A stretch of DNA of 64,000 nt from Corynebacterium deserti GIMN1.010 (GTDB lineage Bacteria > Actinomycetota > Actinomycetes > Mycobacteriales > Mycobacteriaceae): contig NZ_CP009220.1 in NCBI RefSeq assembly GCF_001277995.1, positions 2,886,329 to 2,950,328 on the forward strand, in the 5' to 3' direction. The notes beneath the pieces were generated by a model. That model did no database searches. It was not told the origin of the DNA and was given only the letters and a program-made list of their open reading frames with translations. Shown here piece by piece: positions 34,824 to 43,187 of this stretch. Position numbers and translations under genes: made by a program. Position 1 is the stretch's first letter. Each line of letters starts with the position of its first letter.

Positions 34824-34858
34824 AAACCCCCGTGTTAGCAGTCACTAGCACGGGGATT
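34824..34858 (-). terminator. Terminator after the truncated thiD copy
   Basis: The stem CCCCGTGTTAG / CTAGCACGGGG (one G-T pair) has a 6-base loop. The minus-strand side ends in TTT. Confidence 0.65.
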
Positions 34859-34877
34859 TGAGAGGTATTTTAAGACT

Positions 34878-35473
34878 CTACTTATTGTCGTCAGCCAACC
34901 TCACAGAGGTGAACGGCGCGTTGGATGCAACAGCATCCTGAACCGCACGGGTAACCACACGCTTTGCGGTGGCAACGGCGTCCACGACAGCAGCGCCCTT
35001 CGCAAGCTCGGCGGTGATCACTGCGGCGAAGGTGCAGCCTGCGCCGGAAACACGCTCGTCGCCGATCTTGGGCTCAGAGAACACGTGGTAGTCGGTGCCG
35101 TCGAAAAGCACGTCCACTGCGTTGTCACCTGGGAAGTCGATGCCACCCTTGACGACTACGTACTGGGGGTCTTGCTCATGAATGAGGCGGGCAGCCCCCT
35201 TCAGGTCTTCGACGGTTTCTAGCTTGTCCAGGCCGGACAGGGTGGTGGCCTCGAAGTTGTTTGGAGTAACCACGGTTGCCTGTGGCAGCACCTTGGCGCG
35301 CAAAGCGGTGTCGGTATCAAGTGCCGCGCCGGGTTCCTGACCCTTGCAAATCAGCACGGGATCAAGAACAACGTGCTTGAACTTGTTTTCCTCCAACGCG
35401 GTAGCCACGGTATCGATGGTTGCCGGGGTGCCCAGCATGCCAATCTTGACCACGTCTAGATCGTGAGCTGCAG
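34878..35473 (-). pseudogene. thiD: Truncated thiD copy
   Basis: About 198 C-terminal codons of a hydroxymethylpyrimidine/phosphomethylpyrimidine kinase remain. The reading frame continues upstream to 35612, but that part (through FSPPRLQYWEWA) is unrelated to ThiD and reads like translated spacer. The intact copy at 49909-50709 shows that the first 67-69 residues, with the glycine-rich substrate loop GSEATGGAGIQVDLKTF, are missing. The nucleotide-binding end VSGAGCTFAAVI remains. It forms a 596-base direct repeat with 49909-50504, about 93% identical by my own alignment. Confidence 0.88.
34878..35473. repeat. Direct repeat, left copy (thiD segment)
   Basis: This segment matches 49909-50504 in the same orientation at a constant offset of 15031 bases, with about 40 mismatches and no gaps. 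The pair brackets a 14.4-kb block of accessory genes. Confidence 0.88.
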
Positions 35474-35543
35474 CCCACTCCCAATATTGAAGTCGGGGTG
35501 GGCTGAACGATTGAGAAAAGGCTAGCACACACAATAAATAGAA

Positions 35544-35569
35544 CCCCTCGCCGAAGCATTGGCGAGGGG
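35544..35569 (-). terminator. Hairpin after the siderophore-binding gene
   Basis: Perfect arms CCCCTCGCC / GGCGAGGGG with an 8-base loop lie between the lipoprotein stop and the truncated thiD. Confidence 0.65.
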
Positions 35570-35644
35570 AGGGGGACGTCAAATAAGCAATTAAGCGTGA
35601 CACAAGCCGCAAGGCGCTGGCCAGCTCAGTTGCGTGGCGGGGGG

Positions 35645-36673
35645 TTAGGAACCGAGGATGTTTTCGATGTCGTTGAGCACTTCGTTCGCACCGAGAGGGC
35701 CTAACCCCATGAACCAGCTCTCGTCATTGACCTCCAGGGCATGACCTTCTTGGACGGCGGGGAGGTTATGCCACAGCTCGTTGGATAAAATGTTGTCCTG
35801 CTCGGTGGCCTCGGGCTTGCCGTAGGTGGAGTAGAAAATCCAGTCGCCTTTGGCGTCGGCGATGTTTTCGGGGGAGATCTCCACGGCAAGATCATCGATA
35901 CTTTGGATCTCTGGGCGGGAAAGCCCCAGGTCCTTAAGGATTACACCGATGAAAGAGAGGTTTCCGTACAGGCGGGTGCGGCCGGGCATGAAACGGACGA
36001 GGGAGATTTCTGGGCTGCCATCGATGGTCTCGCGGACTGCATCGACGTGGGTTTGGTACTCGTTGAGAACTTCGACGGCTTTGTTCTCGAGGCCGAGCGC
36101 GTCGGCGGTGAGGAGGAAGTTTTCCTTCCAGGGAAATCCGGGGCGAATGCTCAGCACGGTTGGTGCGATTTGGGAGAGCTGATCATAGGATTCGTCGACG
36201 CGCAGCTTGCTGCCCAGAATCAGGTCAGGCTTTAGGGCAGCGATGGCTTCGAAATTGAGCTCACTCGTGGTGCCCACAGTTTGTACGTCTGCCAGCTGAT
36301 CTTCAAGGTAAGCAGGCTGGCTGGAGGCGTCTTTCGGGCTGGCGATGCCGACGGGAGTCACGCCGAGGCTCAGAACCTGATCGATTTCACCGCTGTCTAG
36401 AACCACGACTCGTTGTGGCTGCTGCTCAAGGGTGGTTTCGCCGCGTGAATGTACAACGGTGCGGGGGAATTGGCCTGGTTCCGCGTCGCTTCCCAGGGCT
36501 GCGGTGGCGGAATCCGCAGTGGAAAACAGGCGGCCGCCGACAGCTACATCGTCGCTGGTGCTTGTGGTTTCAACACTGGCCGTGGAACATCCCGCAATAC
36601 CCAAAGCCAAAACAGTGCCTACGATGATGGCGCTGCGCGAAAGCGACGTGAAGGTCGTTCGTTTAGATTTCAT
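35645..36673 (-). CDS. Iron-siderophore ABC transporter substrate-binding lipoprotein
   Basis: This 342-residue binding protein of the FecB/FhuD class (Peripla_BP_2) is anchored outside the membrane and should deliver ferric siderophores to an ABC importer encoded elsewhere. The signal peptide ends in the lipobox LGIAGC (Cys near 29). Typical segments are RVVVLDSGEIDQVLSLGVTPVGI near 88 and FEAIAALKPDLILGSKLRVDE near 145. A DtxR-type box overlaps the start codon, so it is expected to be derepressed when iron is scarce. No permease or ATPase genes are adjacent. Confidence 0.9.
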   Translation of the reverse strand: MKSKRTTFTSLSRSAIIVGTVLALGIAGCSTASVETTSTSDDVAVGGRLFSTADSATAALGSDAEPGQFPRTVVHSRGETTLEQQPQRVVVLDSGEIDQVLSLGVTPVGIASPKDASSQPAYLEDQLADVQTVGTTSELNFEAIAALKPDLILGSKLRVDESYDQLSQIAPTVLSIRPGFPWKENFLLTADALGLENKAVEVLNEYQTHVDAVRETIDGSPEISLVRFMPGRTRLYGNLSFIGVILKDLGLSRPEIQSIDDLAVEISPENIADAKGDWIFYSTYGKPEATEQDNILSNELWHNLPAVQEGHALEVNDESWFMGLGPLGANEVLNDIENILGS

Positions 36674-36691
36674 TAGGCTACCCTAACGTAA
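36673..36691. promoter_or_regulatory. DtxR iron box
   Basis: TTAGGCTACCCTAACGTAA matches the 19-bp DtxR consensus TTAGGTTAGSCTAACCTAA at about 16 positions and overlaps the first base of the lipoprotein start codon. Confidence 0.75.
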
Positions 36692-36851
36692 AATCTTAGC
36701 CTGTTACCAGTCTTTGGCTATAACTTTCTGCGGTTGGCAAAGTTGCACTGAACACCAAGTTTATTGCTCTTCGGCCACTGAGGGAATGGCAAAAGTACGC
36801 TTAGCGTTCATATAGCGAACCCATTTTTATTGCGATGAGAGGAACACCATC

Positions 36852-37829
36852 ATGCGCGCCATCACTCACAACACTTTCGGCGACCCCGCCGATGTCCTGC
36901 AGGTTACCGAGAAGGAAATTCCCACTCCCGGCCCAGGTCAGGTGCGCATTCGAGTGACGCTGGCAACTATCCACAACCATGATTTATGGACCGTGAAGGG
37001 CTCTTACGGCTTCGTCCCAGATCTCCCAGCCGCCGCAGGCACCGAGGCAGTCGGCATCGTGGACGCCCTGGGCGAGGGCGTCGAAAGCTTGCAGGTCGGT
37101 CAGCGTGTTGCGTCCGGCACCAACTTTGGCATCTGGGCAGAGTACGCGCTTGCCGACGCCTCCGGCCTCATTCCCGTACCAGAACAGCTCTCCGATGAGA
37201 GCGCAGCTCAGCTCGTCGCAATGCCTTTCAGCGCCATCAGCCTTCTTGATTTCCTGGATATGAAGCCAGGGGAGTGGCTGATCCAAAACTCCGCAAACGG
37301 TGCCGTCGGCCGCATGCTCGCACAACTGGCAGTCGCACGCGGAATCAATGTGGTGGGTCTGGTGCGCCGCGACGCAGCCATCCAAGAACTTGCGGGTCAG
37401 GGCATCACTCAGGTGGTTTCCACCGAGAACCCGGGCTGGGAGGAAAAGGTCAAGGAGATCGCAGGCGACGCCGAATTTACGGTGGGCTTGGATTCGGTGG
37501 GCGGAACAGCGTCAGGCGACCTGGCAAAATTGCTTGGCGACGCCGCAACCCTCGTCTCCTTTGGCGCAATGGGCAACCCAGTGATGGAAATTCCATCGGG
37601 ACCTGTCATCTTCAAGCAACTGACGGTAAAAGGTTTCTGGGGAAGCAAAGTCAGCCGCGAAATGGCAGCCGACAAGAAAGCACAGCTGTTTGGTGAGCTC
37701 ATCGAACGCATCCTCGATGGAACACTAACTCTTCCAGTTGATTCCACCTTCGATGCCAACGACATCAAGCAAGCTGTTGAGGCCTGTGGCGCGCCGGGTC
37801 GTATCGGCAAAGTTCTGCTGAGGTTCTAG
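36852..37829 (+). CDS. NADPH:quinone reductase-like zinc-free alcohol dehydrogenase
   Basis: This 325-residue enzyme of the quinone oxidoreductase branch of the MDR superfamily reduces quinones or enones with NADPH. Residues 1-125 form the GroES-like domain (GPGQVRIRVTLATIHNHDLWTVKGSYG, then AGTEAVGIVDALGEGV), without the cysteine ligands of zinc enzymes. The Rossmann part has QNSANGAVGRMLAQLA near 142. GAGAGGAA precedes the ATG. A GTTC-N7-GAAC repeat at 36806-36820 lies in its promoter. The DUF1304 gene follows after 4 bases, so they form an operon. Confidence 0.88.
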   Translation: MRAITHNTFGDPADVLQVTEKEIPTPGPGQVRIRVTLATIHNHDLWTVKGSYGFVPDLPAAAGTEAVGIVDALGEGVESLQVGQRVASGTNFGIWAEYALADASGLIPVPEQLSDESAAQLVAMPFSAISLLDFLDMKPGEWLIQNSANGAVGRMLAQLAVARGINVVGLVRRDAAIQELAGQGITQVVSTENPGWEEKVKEIAGDAEFTVGLDSVGGTASGDLAKLLGDAATLVSFGAMGNPVMEIPSGPVIFKQLTVKGFWGSKVSREMAADKKAQLFGELIERILDGTLTLPVDSTFDANDIKQAVEACGAPGRIGKVLLRF

Positions 37830-37833
37830 TTTC

Positions 37834-38238
37834 ATGATCATTATTATTGGCGCAGTTTTTGCCCTCCTGGCCGCATTGCTGCATGTGTTTATCTTCTATA
37901 TGGAATCGTTCGCCTGGACAAGTAAACGAGCCCAAGGTGTTTTTGGCATCACCGCGCAAGAAGCAGAAAACACCAAGGAGATGGCTTATAACCAGGGATT
38001 TTATAACCTCTTCCTGGCGCTCATCGCAGGCACCGGTGCGGTGTTCTTGTTAAATGGTGCAGCGGGCGAAGGCTTCTCCAGTGTTGGTGTGGCTCTTTCG
38101 CTTGCTGGCACAGGTTCCATGCTAGCGGCTGCAGCCGTGTTGGCACTGAGCTCTCCAGATAAGCGAGCAGCGGCCTTCAAACAGGGAGCTTTCCCACTGT
38201 TGGCAGTAGTGCTCATTCTGCTTGGAGTGCTTGTTTAA
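37834..38238 (+). CDS. DUF1304 membrane protein
   Basis: This 134-residue protein has four predicted membrane helices. The family pattern is seen in HVFIFYMESFAWTSKRAQGVFGI (helix 1 and conserved E-x-x-x-W) and NQGFYNLFLALIAGTGAVFLL. The function of DUF1304 is unknown. It starts 4 bases after the quinone reductase gene, which suggests joint expression in a stress response; this is inference from position only. A hairpin of CCCCGTCC / GGCGGGG type near 38253-38290 follows. Confidence 0.82.
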   Translation: MIIIIGAVFALLAALLHVFIFYMESFAWTSKRAQGVFGITAQEAENTKEMAYNQGFYNLFLALIAGTGAVFLLNGAAGEGFSSVGVALSLAGTGSMLAAAAVLALSSPDKRAAAFKQGAFPLLAVVLILLGVLV

Positions 38239-38252
38239 CTGCTGTTGAGTTA

Positions 38253-38290
38253 ACCCCGTCCCCAAACGTCGCGTGTGGAGGGCGGGGTGT
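38253..38290 (+). terminator. Hairpin after DUF1304 gene
   Basis: ACCCCGTCC pairs with GGGCGGGGT across a large loop; no long T-run follows, so terminator function is tentative. Confidence 0.45.
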
Positions 38291-38310
38291 CTTAGTTCTT
38301 GGGCGGTTTG

Positions 38311-39356
38311 ATGCGGGGGTATTTGTCCCCGCACACCATTACGGGAGATCACCAAACCGCAGCACAACCACCGCAACTAACCCGGGACTCTTGGTGGCAC
38401 ACCCCGATCTTCCTTTCATTTATGCAGCTCATGGAAATAGATCGACGGTCAGCTCCTACTACCTAGGCGCCCACGGCACGTTGGAATTCATCCGCGATAT
38501 CTCGACCGAAGGCACCAATCCAGCGCATATTGCCATCTCGCCAGACGCACGGTTTCTGCTTGGAATTAACCATACGTCCGGAAGCTTTTTCAGTATCGCG
38601 TTGGACAACAATGGGCATTTAGATAACCTTGTACAGCTTCATCGCTTCCAGGGCGAACCGGGGCCACATAAGTCTGACCAGCATGGATCGAAACCACACC
38701 AGGTTGGGTTTGCACCTGCTCTTGACGAGGCAACCGGTGAGTACACCATTGCGATTCCCGATAAAGGCCTAGATGTAGTTCACTTTGGCAGATTTAATCC
38801 ACAAACTGGCTCGATTGCATTCGGCGAGGAAGTGCGGTTACGCGAGGTAAGTGGCCCTCGACATGCGGTTTTTCACCCACACAAGCCGGCGCTGTGTGCC
38901 ATTAACGAATTATCTCCCACGGTTGCGGTTATCTCCCTCGACGCAGGAAAACCCTAGGTCATGCAGTATCTCAGCACATTGGCCTGCGCCGATACTCGGG
39001 ATTCTAGAGGCGCTGGAATCGCTATCGACGCACAGGGTCTCAACCTTTTTGCGTCAAATCGCTCAGGTGCAGGGGATCATCTGCCGCCCGGACCAGGAAA
39101 TGACAGCATTGCTCGTTTTTCGATTCAAGAAGATGGGCTGTTGAACATTAAGGACATTGTGGAAGTTACAGGTCAGCGTCCTCGTTTCATTGGCTTTAAC
39201 ACCCAGGATGAACTGATCGTGGCGCTGGAAAAATCGGCTCAAATTCACATGATTTCGATGGGATCTTCGCCTGTGGAATCTTCGACTGACAGCCACCGCG
39301 AACAAGTGCTTGCAGAGATCGAGTCTCCTGTGTGTGTCATTTTCCGAGATCTCTAG
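38311..39356 (+). pseudogene. Broken 6-phosphogluconolactonase-type beta-propeller (lactonase)
   Basis: The sequence is related to the Pgl/lactonase propeller family (about 340-380 residues). A start-like MRGYLSPHT at 38311 lies in another register. The main frame begins with GLLVAHPDLPFIYAAHG and runs to 38957, where an in-frame TAG (38955-38957, in GKP-TAG-VMQY) cuts it; the same register continues with DSRGAGIAIDAQGLNLFASNR and QRPRFIG to 39356. The N-terminal blade is mostly deleted. The motifs GTNPAHIAISPDARFLL and GPRHAVFHP are typical. A functional protein would need readthrough and an N-terminus, so it is dead as read. Confidence 0.82.
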
Positions 39357-39506
39357 GTTCTTTTCACCAAAGGCATCATCGGTAGATGCTGAGAAGAGCT
39401 GGAAAGGAAATCTACCGTCACTGTCTCGGCAGAGTGGGTAATTCCGCAAGTCCCCATAATATTGACGCAATTTCCATGTCGCTTGGTGTGCTTGCTTTGA
39501 GCGTCT

Positions 39507-39557
39507 CGAGTAAACCCCCGTTCCCCAACTTAGTTTTGGAGAACGGGGGTTTACTCG
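39507..39557. repeat. 51-base near-perfect inverted repeat
   Basis: The arms of 22-23 bases (beginning CGAGTAAACCCCCGTTC) carry one C-A mismatch and enclose a six-base loop. There is no T run on the plus side. It lies between the dead lactonase and the LacI gene and may be a terminator or an RNA structure. Confidence 0.7.
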
Positions 39558-39699
39558 ATGCCCATTGGCTGAATGTCCAATGTATCGATCAGACCCAAAG
39601 ACAAATAACCAGCTTAGCCCCGAAAAATCTCAAATGTACTGAGTCGTGAATGCATTTTCATTCGAGAGTAACCTAATCAAAAAGATAATTACGGAAGAA

Positions 39700-39721
39700 T
39701 GTCTGTTTTACTTAACAGACA
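39700..39721. promoter_or_regulatory. Operator candidate TGTCTGTT-N6-AACAGACA
   Basis: Perfect 8-bp arms with a 6-base spacer lie about 105 bases before the LacI-type gene. It could be an autoregulatory site, although LacI sites usually have a central CG, which is absent here. Confidence 0.45.
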
Positions 39722-39826
39722 ATCTGAATGCGCAGGTTACGGGGCACTTCGCTTAACCATTGCTTAACAGTTGTGTACTTTGTGAGGATTACCACACACC
39801 AACAAGCGTGAGTTAGGAAACAGCCA

Positions 39827-40906
39827 ATGTCCAAAGTTGTTAGAGGTCACAGATCAAAAGTCCTCGAAACATTTCTTACTGTCCAAATTTCGGACAATGA
39901 GAATGCACCAACTTCGGCAGATCTTGCTCGGCAACTTGGTGTATCTCGCGCATCGGTCAGCTACGCACTCAATGGAAAGCCCGGAGTATCTCCGACTTTG
40001 AGAAAGAAAATCATTACCTCAGCCCTAGAGATGGGGCTGATTGAAAAAGCCGACGTAGCCACAACCACAGGCTCCATCGGAATGATTTTGGCAGATGTGG
40101 GAAACCCTTTTTACGCAGACATCGCTAAAGCAGCAACAGCAGCGGCTCGAAAGCATTCTGTTGAACTCGTCCTCTCCCATAGTGAAGACGATCCAACATC
40201 AATTGCTAAGGCTGCTCGCAATATGGTGAGAATCGGCGTTAAAGGCATCATTCTTACCACCCTCAACATTGGGGAAGGAGAGTTGATCCGGGAGATGCGT
40301 AAAGAACACACACCATTGGTTCTATTGTCTCGCCGGATGCCTCAGCTGGAAGATATTCCGTTCGACGGCATCGATGATTTTCGTGCTGGATATGAGCTAA
40401 TGCGCCACGTGGTCGACCATGGCTACACGGACATTGCCATCGCAACTGGTGGATTTTCCTCTTATGCAACCAGTCAGAGAATCAGAGGCTTTCTCGCTGC
40501 GGCATATGAATCAGGAATTGAGATTCCAAAGACAAGCATCATGTCTACCAAGCTCAATCGTCTTGGTGGAGATATTGCAGCTGAGTATTTGCTTGACAGA
40601 GGTCGGCTCCCGCAGGTTGTGGTTTGTGGAGCCGATGCCATTGCTACTGATCTGATCAACCGGTTGTCACTGGCAGGCGTCACAGTACCAAAGGACATTG
40701 CGATTGTTGGTTTCGATGGGATTGCAGGAACTGAGAGCCCCTTCTTGGATCTGACTACCATCGTGCAACCCACTGCCGAGATGGCACAGGGGTCTATTGA
40801 AAAGATTCTCAAGCTTGCTGTCGGTGGCAAAGTGGATAACCCCATCAGCATCCATAAGCACAAGCTTCATATTGGATCTTCGTGCGGTGAACACCTTTCG
40901 GGTTAA
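39827..40906 (+). CDS. LacI-family transcriptional regulator
   Basis: This 359-residue repressor has an unusually long N-terminus of about 28 residues before the HTH (SADLARQLGVSRASVSYALNGKPGVSPTLRKKI, near 30-62). The effector domain starts with GSIGMILADVGNPFYADI and ends with PKDIAIVGFDGIAG and LTTIVQPTAEMA. AGGAAA precedes the ATG. It is the first gene of a seven-gene block read in one direction, so it probably controls those catabolic genes in response to the substrate or its CoA derivative. No C. glutamicum gene name comes to mind, consistent with a strain-variable locus. Confidence 0.9.
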   Translation: MSKVVRGHRSKVLETFLTVQISDNENAPTSADLARQLGVSRASVSYALNGKPGVSPTLRKKIITSALEMGLIEKADVATTTGSIGMILADVGNPFYADIAKAATAAARKHSVELVLSHSEDDPTSIAKAARNMVRIGVKGIILTTLNIGEGELIREMRKEHTPLVLLSRRMPQLEDIPFDGIDDFRAGYELMRHVVDHGYTDIAIATGGFSSYATSQRIRGFLAAAYESGIEIPKTSIMSTKLNRLGGDIAAEYLLDRGRLPQVVVCGADAIATDLINRLSLAGVTVPKDIAIVGFDGIAGTESPFLDLTTIVQPTAEMAQGSIEKILKLAVGGKVDNPISIHKHKLHIGSSCGEHLSG

Positions 40907-40984
40907 GCACCCGAAACGACACTCAAAAGCATTTAAACACTGTTTACGAGCCCTTTACGGCCAAAAATAATTAAGGAAAAACTT

Positions 40985-41722
40985 ATGACTTACCTTCCAT
41001 TCGCAGGAAAGAACGCTATAGTAACTGGTGCTTCCCGAGGCATTGGTCGCGGTATTGCGCTTAAGCTCGCAGAGCGTGGAGCACGAGTAGTTGTCGCAGA
41101 TGTCAACCTTGAAGCGGCTCAGGAAACAGCCGAAGTCTGCGGTAACGGTTCTTTCGCCATCGCACTTGACGTCTCCAACGCAGATGCAGTCCGTCAAACC
41201 GTTGCGGATCTGATTCAAAAACTGGAAAAGGTCGACATCCTCGTTAACAATGCCGGCATTAACCGAGATGCCATGTTGCACAAGATGACTGATGCAGAGT
41301 GGGATTCCGTATTAGCAGTGGATCTCTCCGGCGTGTTCTATATGTGCCGTGAAGTAGGTACCCACATGCGTACCAACCAATACGGACGCATTGTCAATGT
41401 CGCATCAGCGTCCTGGATGGGCAATATCGGTCAGACCAACTACGCGGCTGCGAAGGGTGGAGTCGTGTCCCTGACCAGGTCAATCTCCAAAGAGCTGGCA
41501 TTTAAGAATGTTACAGCCAACGCAATTTGCCCTGGTTTCATCCTCACCGAAATGACCAAGGCCATTCCAGAGAAAATCTTCAACCAGCAGCTCGAACGCA
41601 TTCCACTCGGGCGTGCAGGCGAACCTGAAGATGTGGCAAATCTCGTAGCATTCCTCGCTTCAGACGATGCTTCATACCTCACCGGCGAGGTCATCAACAT
41701 CGGCGGAGGCTACAAGCTGTGA
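40985..41722 (+). CDS. Short-chain dehydrogenase, FabG/3-hydroxyacyl-CoA dehydrogenase-like
   Basis: This 245-residue NAD(P)-dependent SDR is intact. The cofactor loop is TGASRGIGRGIA, NNAGI follows near 86, and the catalytic Ser and YAAAK appear in NVASASWMGNIGQTNYAAAKGG. It ends in SYLTGEVINIGGGYKL, as in FabG-type enzymes that act on 3-oxoacyl/3-hydroxyacyl thioesters. The stop overlaps the next start (GTGA). In the operon it would oxidise the 3-hydroxyl of an activated acid before thiolysis. Confidence 0.9.
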   Translation: MTYLPFAGKNAIVTGASRGIGRGIALKLAERGARVVVADVNLEAAQETAEVCGNGSFAIALDVSNADAVRQTVADLIQKLEKVDILVNNAGINRDAMLHKMTDAEWDSVLAVDLSGVFYMCREVGTHMRTNQYGRIVNVASASWMGNIGQTNYAAAKGGVVSLTRSISKELAFKNVTANAICPGFILTEMTKAIPEKIFNQQLERIPLGRAGEPEDVANLVAFLASDDASYLTGEVINIGGGYKL

Positions 41723-43185
41723 CAAAGCTTATCGACGCTTCCCAGGTTCCTTCACTCATCAAAAACGGAGACACCGTCGTCTCCGACGGAATGACGATGA
41801 TGGGCGTGGCCGATGAAGCATTCAAAGTCATTGAAGAGTCATTCCTTTCCACATTTCAGCCGCGAGACCTCACCTGGGTTCATGCAGCAGGTCAATCAAA
41901 CCGAGTAGATGGTCTAGCTCGTGTCGCACACGAAGGTCTGGTCAAACGAGTTGTCGGTTCCCACTGGGGTCTAAACCCGTCAATGGGAGAGCTGCTCGGA
42001 GACAATAAGGCTGAAGGAATTTGCCTGCCACAGGGGCAAATGTCCACGCTATTTCGTACCATTGCCGCTGGACGTCCAGGTCAACTTTCTACCGTAGGAA
42101 TCGGCACCTACATTGATCCCCGCAATGGTGGCGGTCGAATCAATGAACGTGCGGAGACGAGTGTCAAAGCTGACGAATACGTCGAAGTTCTTGATCTCCA
42201 CGGCGAGGAATATCTTTTCTACAAGAGCTTCCCGCTCAACGTCGCCATCATCCGCGGCGATGTGATTGATGAAAATGGAAATCTCAGCCATCGAGAAGAA
42301 GTATCTGGGCTCGATGCTCTCGCGATTGCCCAAGCGACCCACAACTCAGGTGGCATTGTCATTGCTCAGGTCAAAGAAGTAGTTGCACCTGGACAGATTG
42401 ATGCCCGTGACGTTGTCGTTCCTGCTCCATTGGTCGACTATGCCTTCGTTACCTCTGATGCTGCAACATACCATCGCCAGTCCCACAGCTTCCCAGAGTT
42501 CAACCCTGACTTGATCAGTGGGCATATGGCTGCTGAGAAGTTGGAAGAAGCATTTGCTGTTCAGGAAACCCCAGAACACCGTTTGGCAGTGGGCCAGCGT
42601 GGAATTTCGCTGGTTAAGAGCGGTGATGTCATCAATGTTGGTACAGGAATTCCAGCAGACACCGTAGGTAAAGCACTCGCTCTGTCAGGAATCCTCAACG
42701 AAGTACACCTCACCGTTGAATCTGGCACGTACAGCGGTCTGCCGTTAGGCGTGATCGATTTCGGATGCTCTATACATCCAGAAGCCATCATCGGCCATCC
42801 TCAGCAAATGGATTTCTACAACGGCGGGGGAGTGGACATCACCTTCATGGGTGCTGGACAAATCGATGGCAGCGGAGACATCAACGTTTCTCACTTAGGT
42901 GGAAAAGCAATCGGTTGTGGTGGATTCATGGACATTGTCGATGGAGCCAAAACAGTGTGTTTCCTTGTTTCTGCAGGTGGAAAACACAACAAGTACGTAG
43001 ACAAAGTTTCCCAAGTGAGCTTCTCCGGCGTCCACACTCTGAAAAAGGGCACCAAGGTGTACGTAGCCACTGAGTTTTACCTTTTGCAGTTCACCGACAA
43101 CGGCTGGGTGCTGCTTGAAGCCGAGGACACCCCGCAAGCCAAAGAAGCGCTTGCACGCATCCCATTTGACGTTAAGAAAGGTTAA
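41719..43185 (+). CDS. Acyl-CoA:carboxylate CoA-transferase (fused alpha-beta, family I)
   Basis: This 488-residue single-chain CoA-transferase has both halves: an N-terminal alpha part (DGMTMMGVADEAFKVIEESF; GQMSTLFRTIAAGRPGQLSTVGIGTYIDPRNGGG) and a C-terminal beta part (GDVINVGTGIPADTVG, VHLTVESGTYSGLP with the catalytic Glu of the (S)ExG motif, then GAGQIDGSGDINVS). Relatives move CoA between acetate, propionate, acetoacetate or hydroxy acids. The start is GTG at 41719, coupled to the SDR stop. In the proposed pathway it would recycle CoA from the cleavage product onto a new substrate molecule. Confidence 0.88.
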   Translation: MTKLIDASQVPSLIKNGDTVVSDGMTMMGVADEAFKVIEESFLSTFQPRDLTWVHAAGQSNRVDGLARVAHEGLVKRVVGSHWGLNPSMGELLGDNKAEGICLPQGQMSTLFRTIAAGRPGQLSTVGIGTYIDPRNGGGRINERAETSVKADEYVEVLDLHGEEYLFYKSFPLNVAIIRGDVIDENGNLSHREEVSGLDALAIAQATHNSGGIVIAQVKEVVAPGQIDARDVVVPAPLVDYAFVTSDAATYHRQSHSFPEFNPDLISGHMAAEKLEEAFAVQETPEHRLAVGQRGISLVKSGDVINVGTGIPADTVGKALALSGILNEVHLTVESGTYSGLPLGVIDFGCSIHPEAIIGHPQQMDFYNGGGVDITFMGAGQIDGSGDINVSHLGGKAIGCGGFMDIVDGAKTVCFLVSAGGKHNKYVDKVSQVSFSGVHTLKKGTKVYVATEFYLLQFTDNGWVLLEAEDTPQAKEALARIPFDVKKG

Positions 43186-43187
43186 TC

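Larger units (their letters stand above)
39357..39826. other. Intergenic region before the LacI operon
   Basis: These 470 bases lack a supported gene. They hold the 51-base inverted repeat, a TGTCTGTT-N6-AACAGACA palindrome and repeated CTTAAC words (39753-39769), and should contain the lacI promoter. Confidence 0.5.

Noticed and set aside
35474..35612. N-terminal extension of the truncated thiD frame as a novel fusion protein
   Set aside because: The first 45 or so residues look like translated spacer and contain a terminator hairpin (35544-35569), so a real fusion gene is unlikely.
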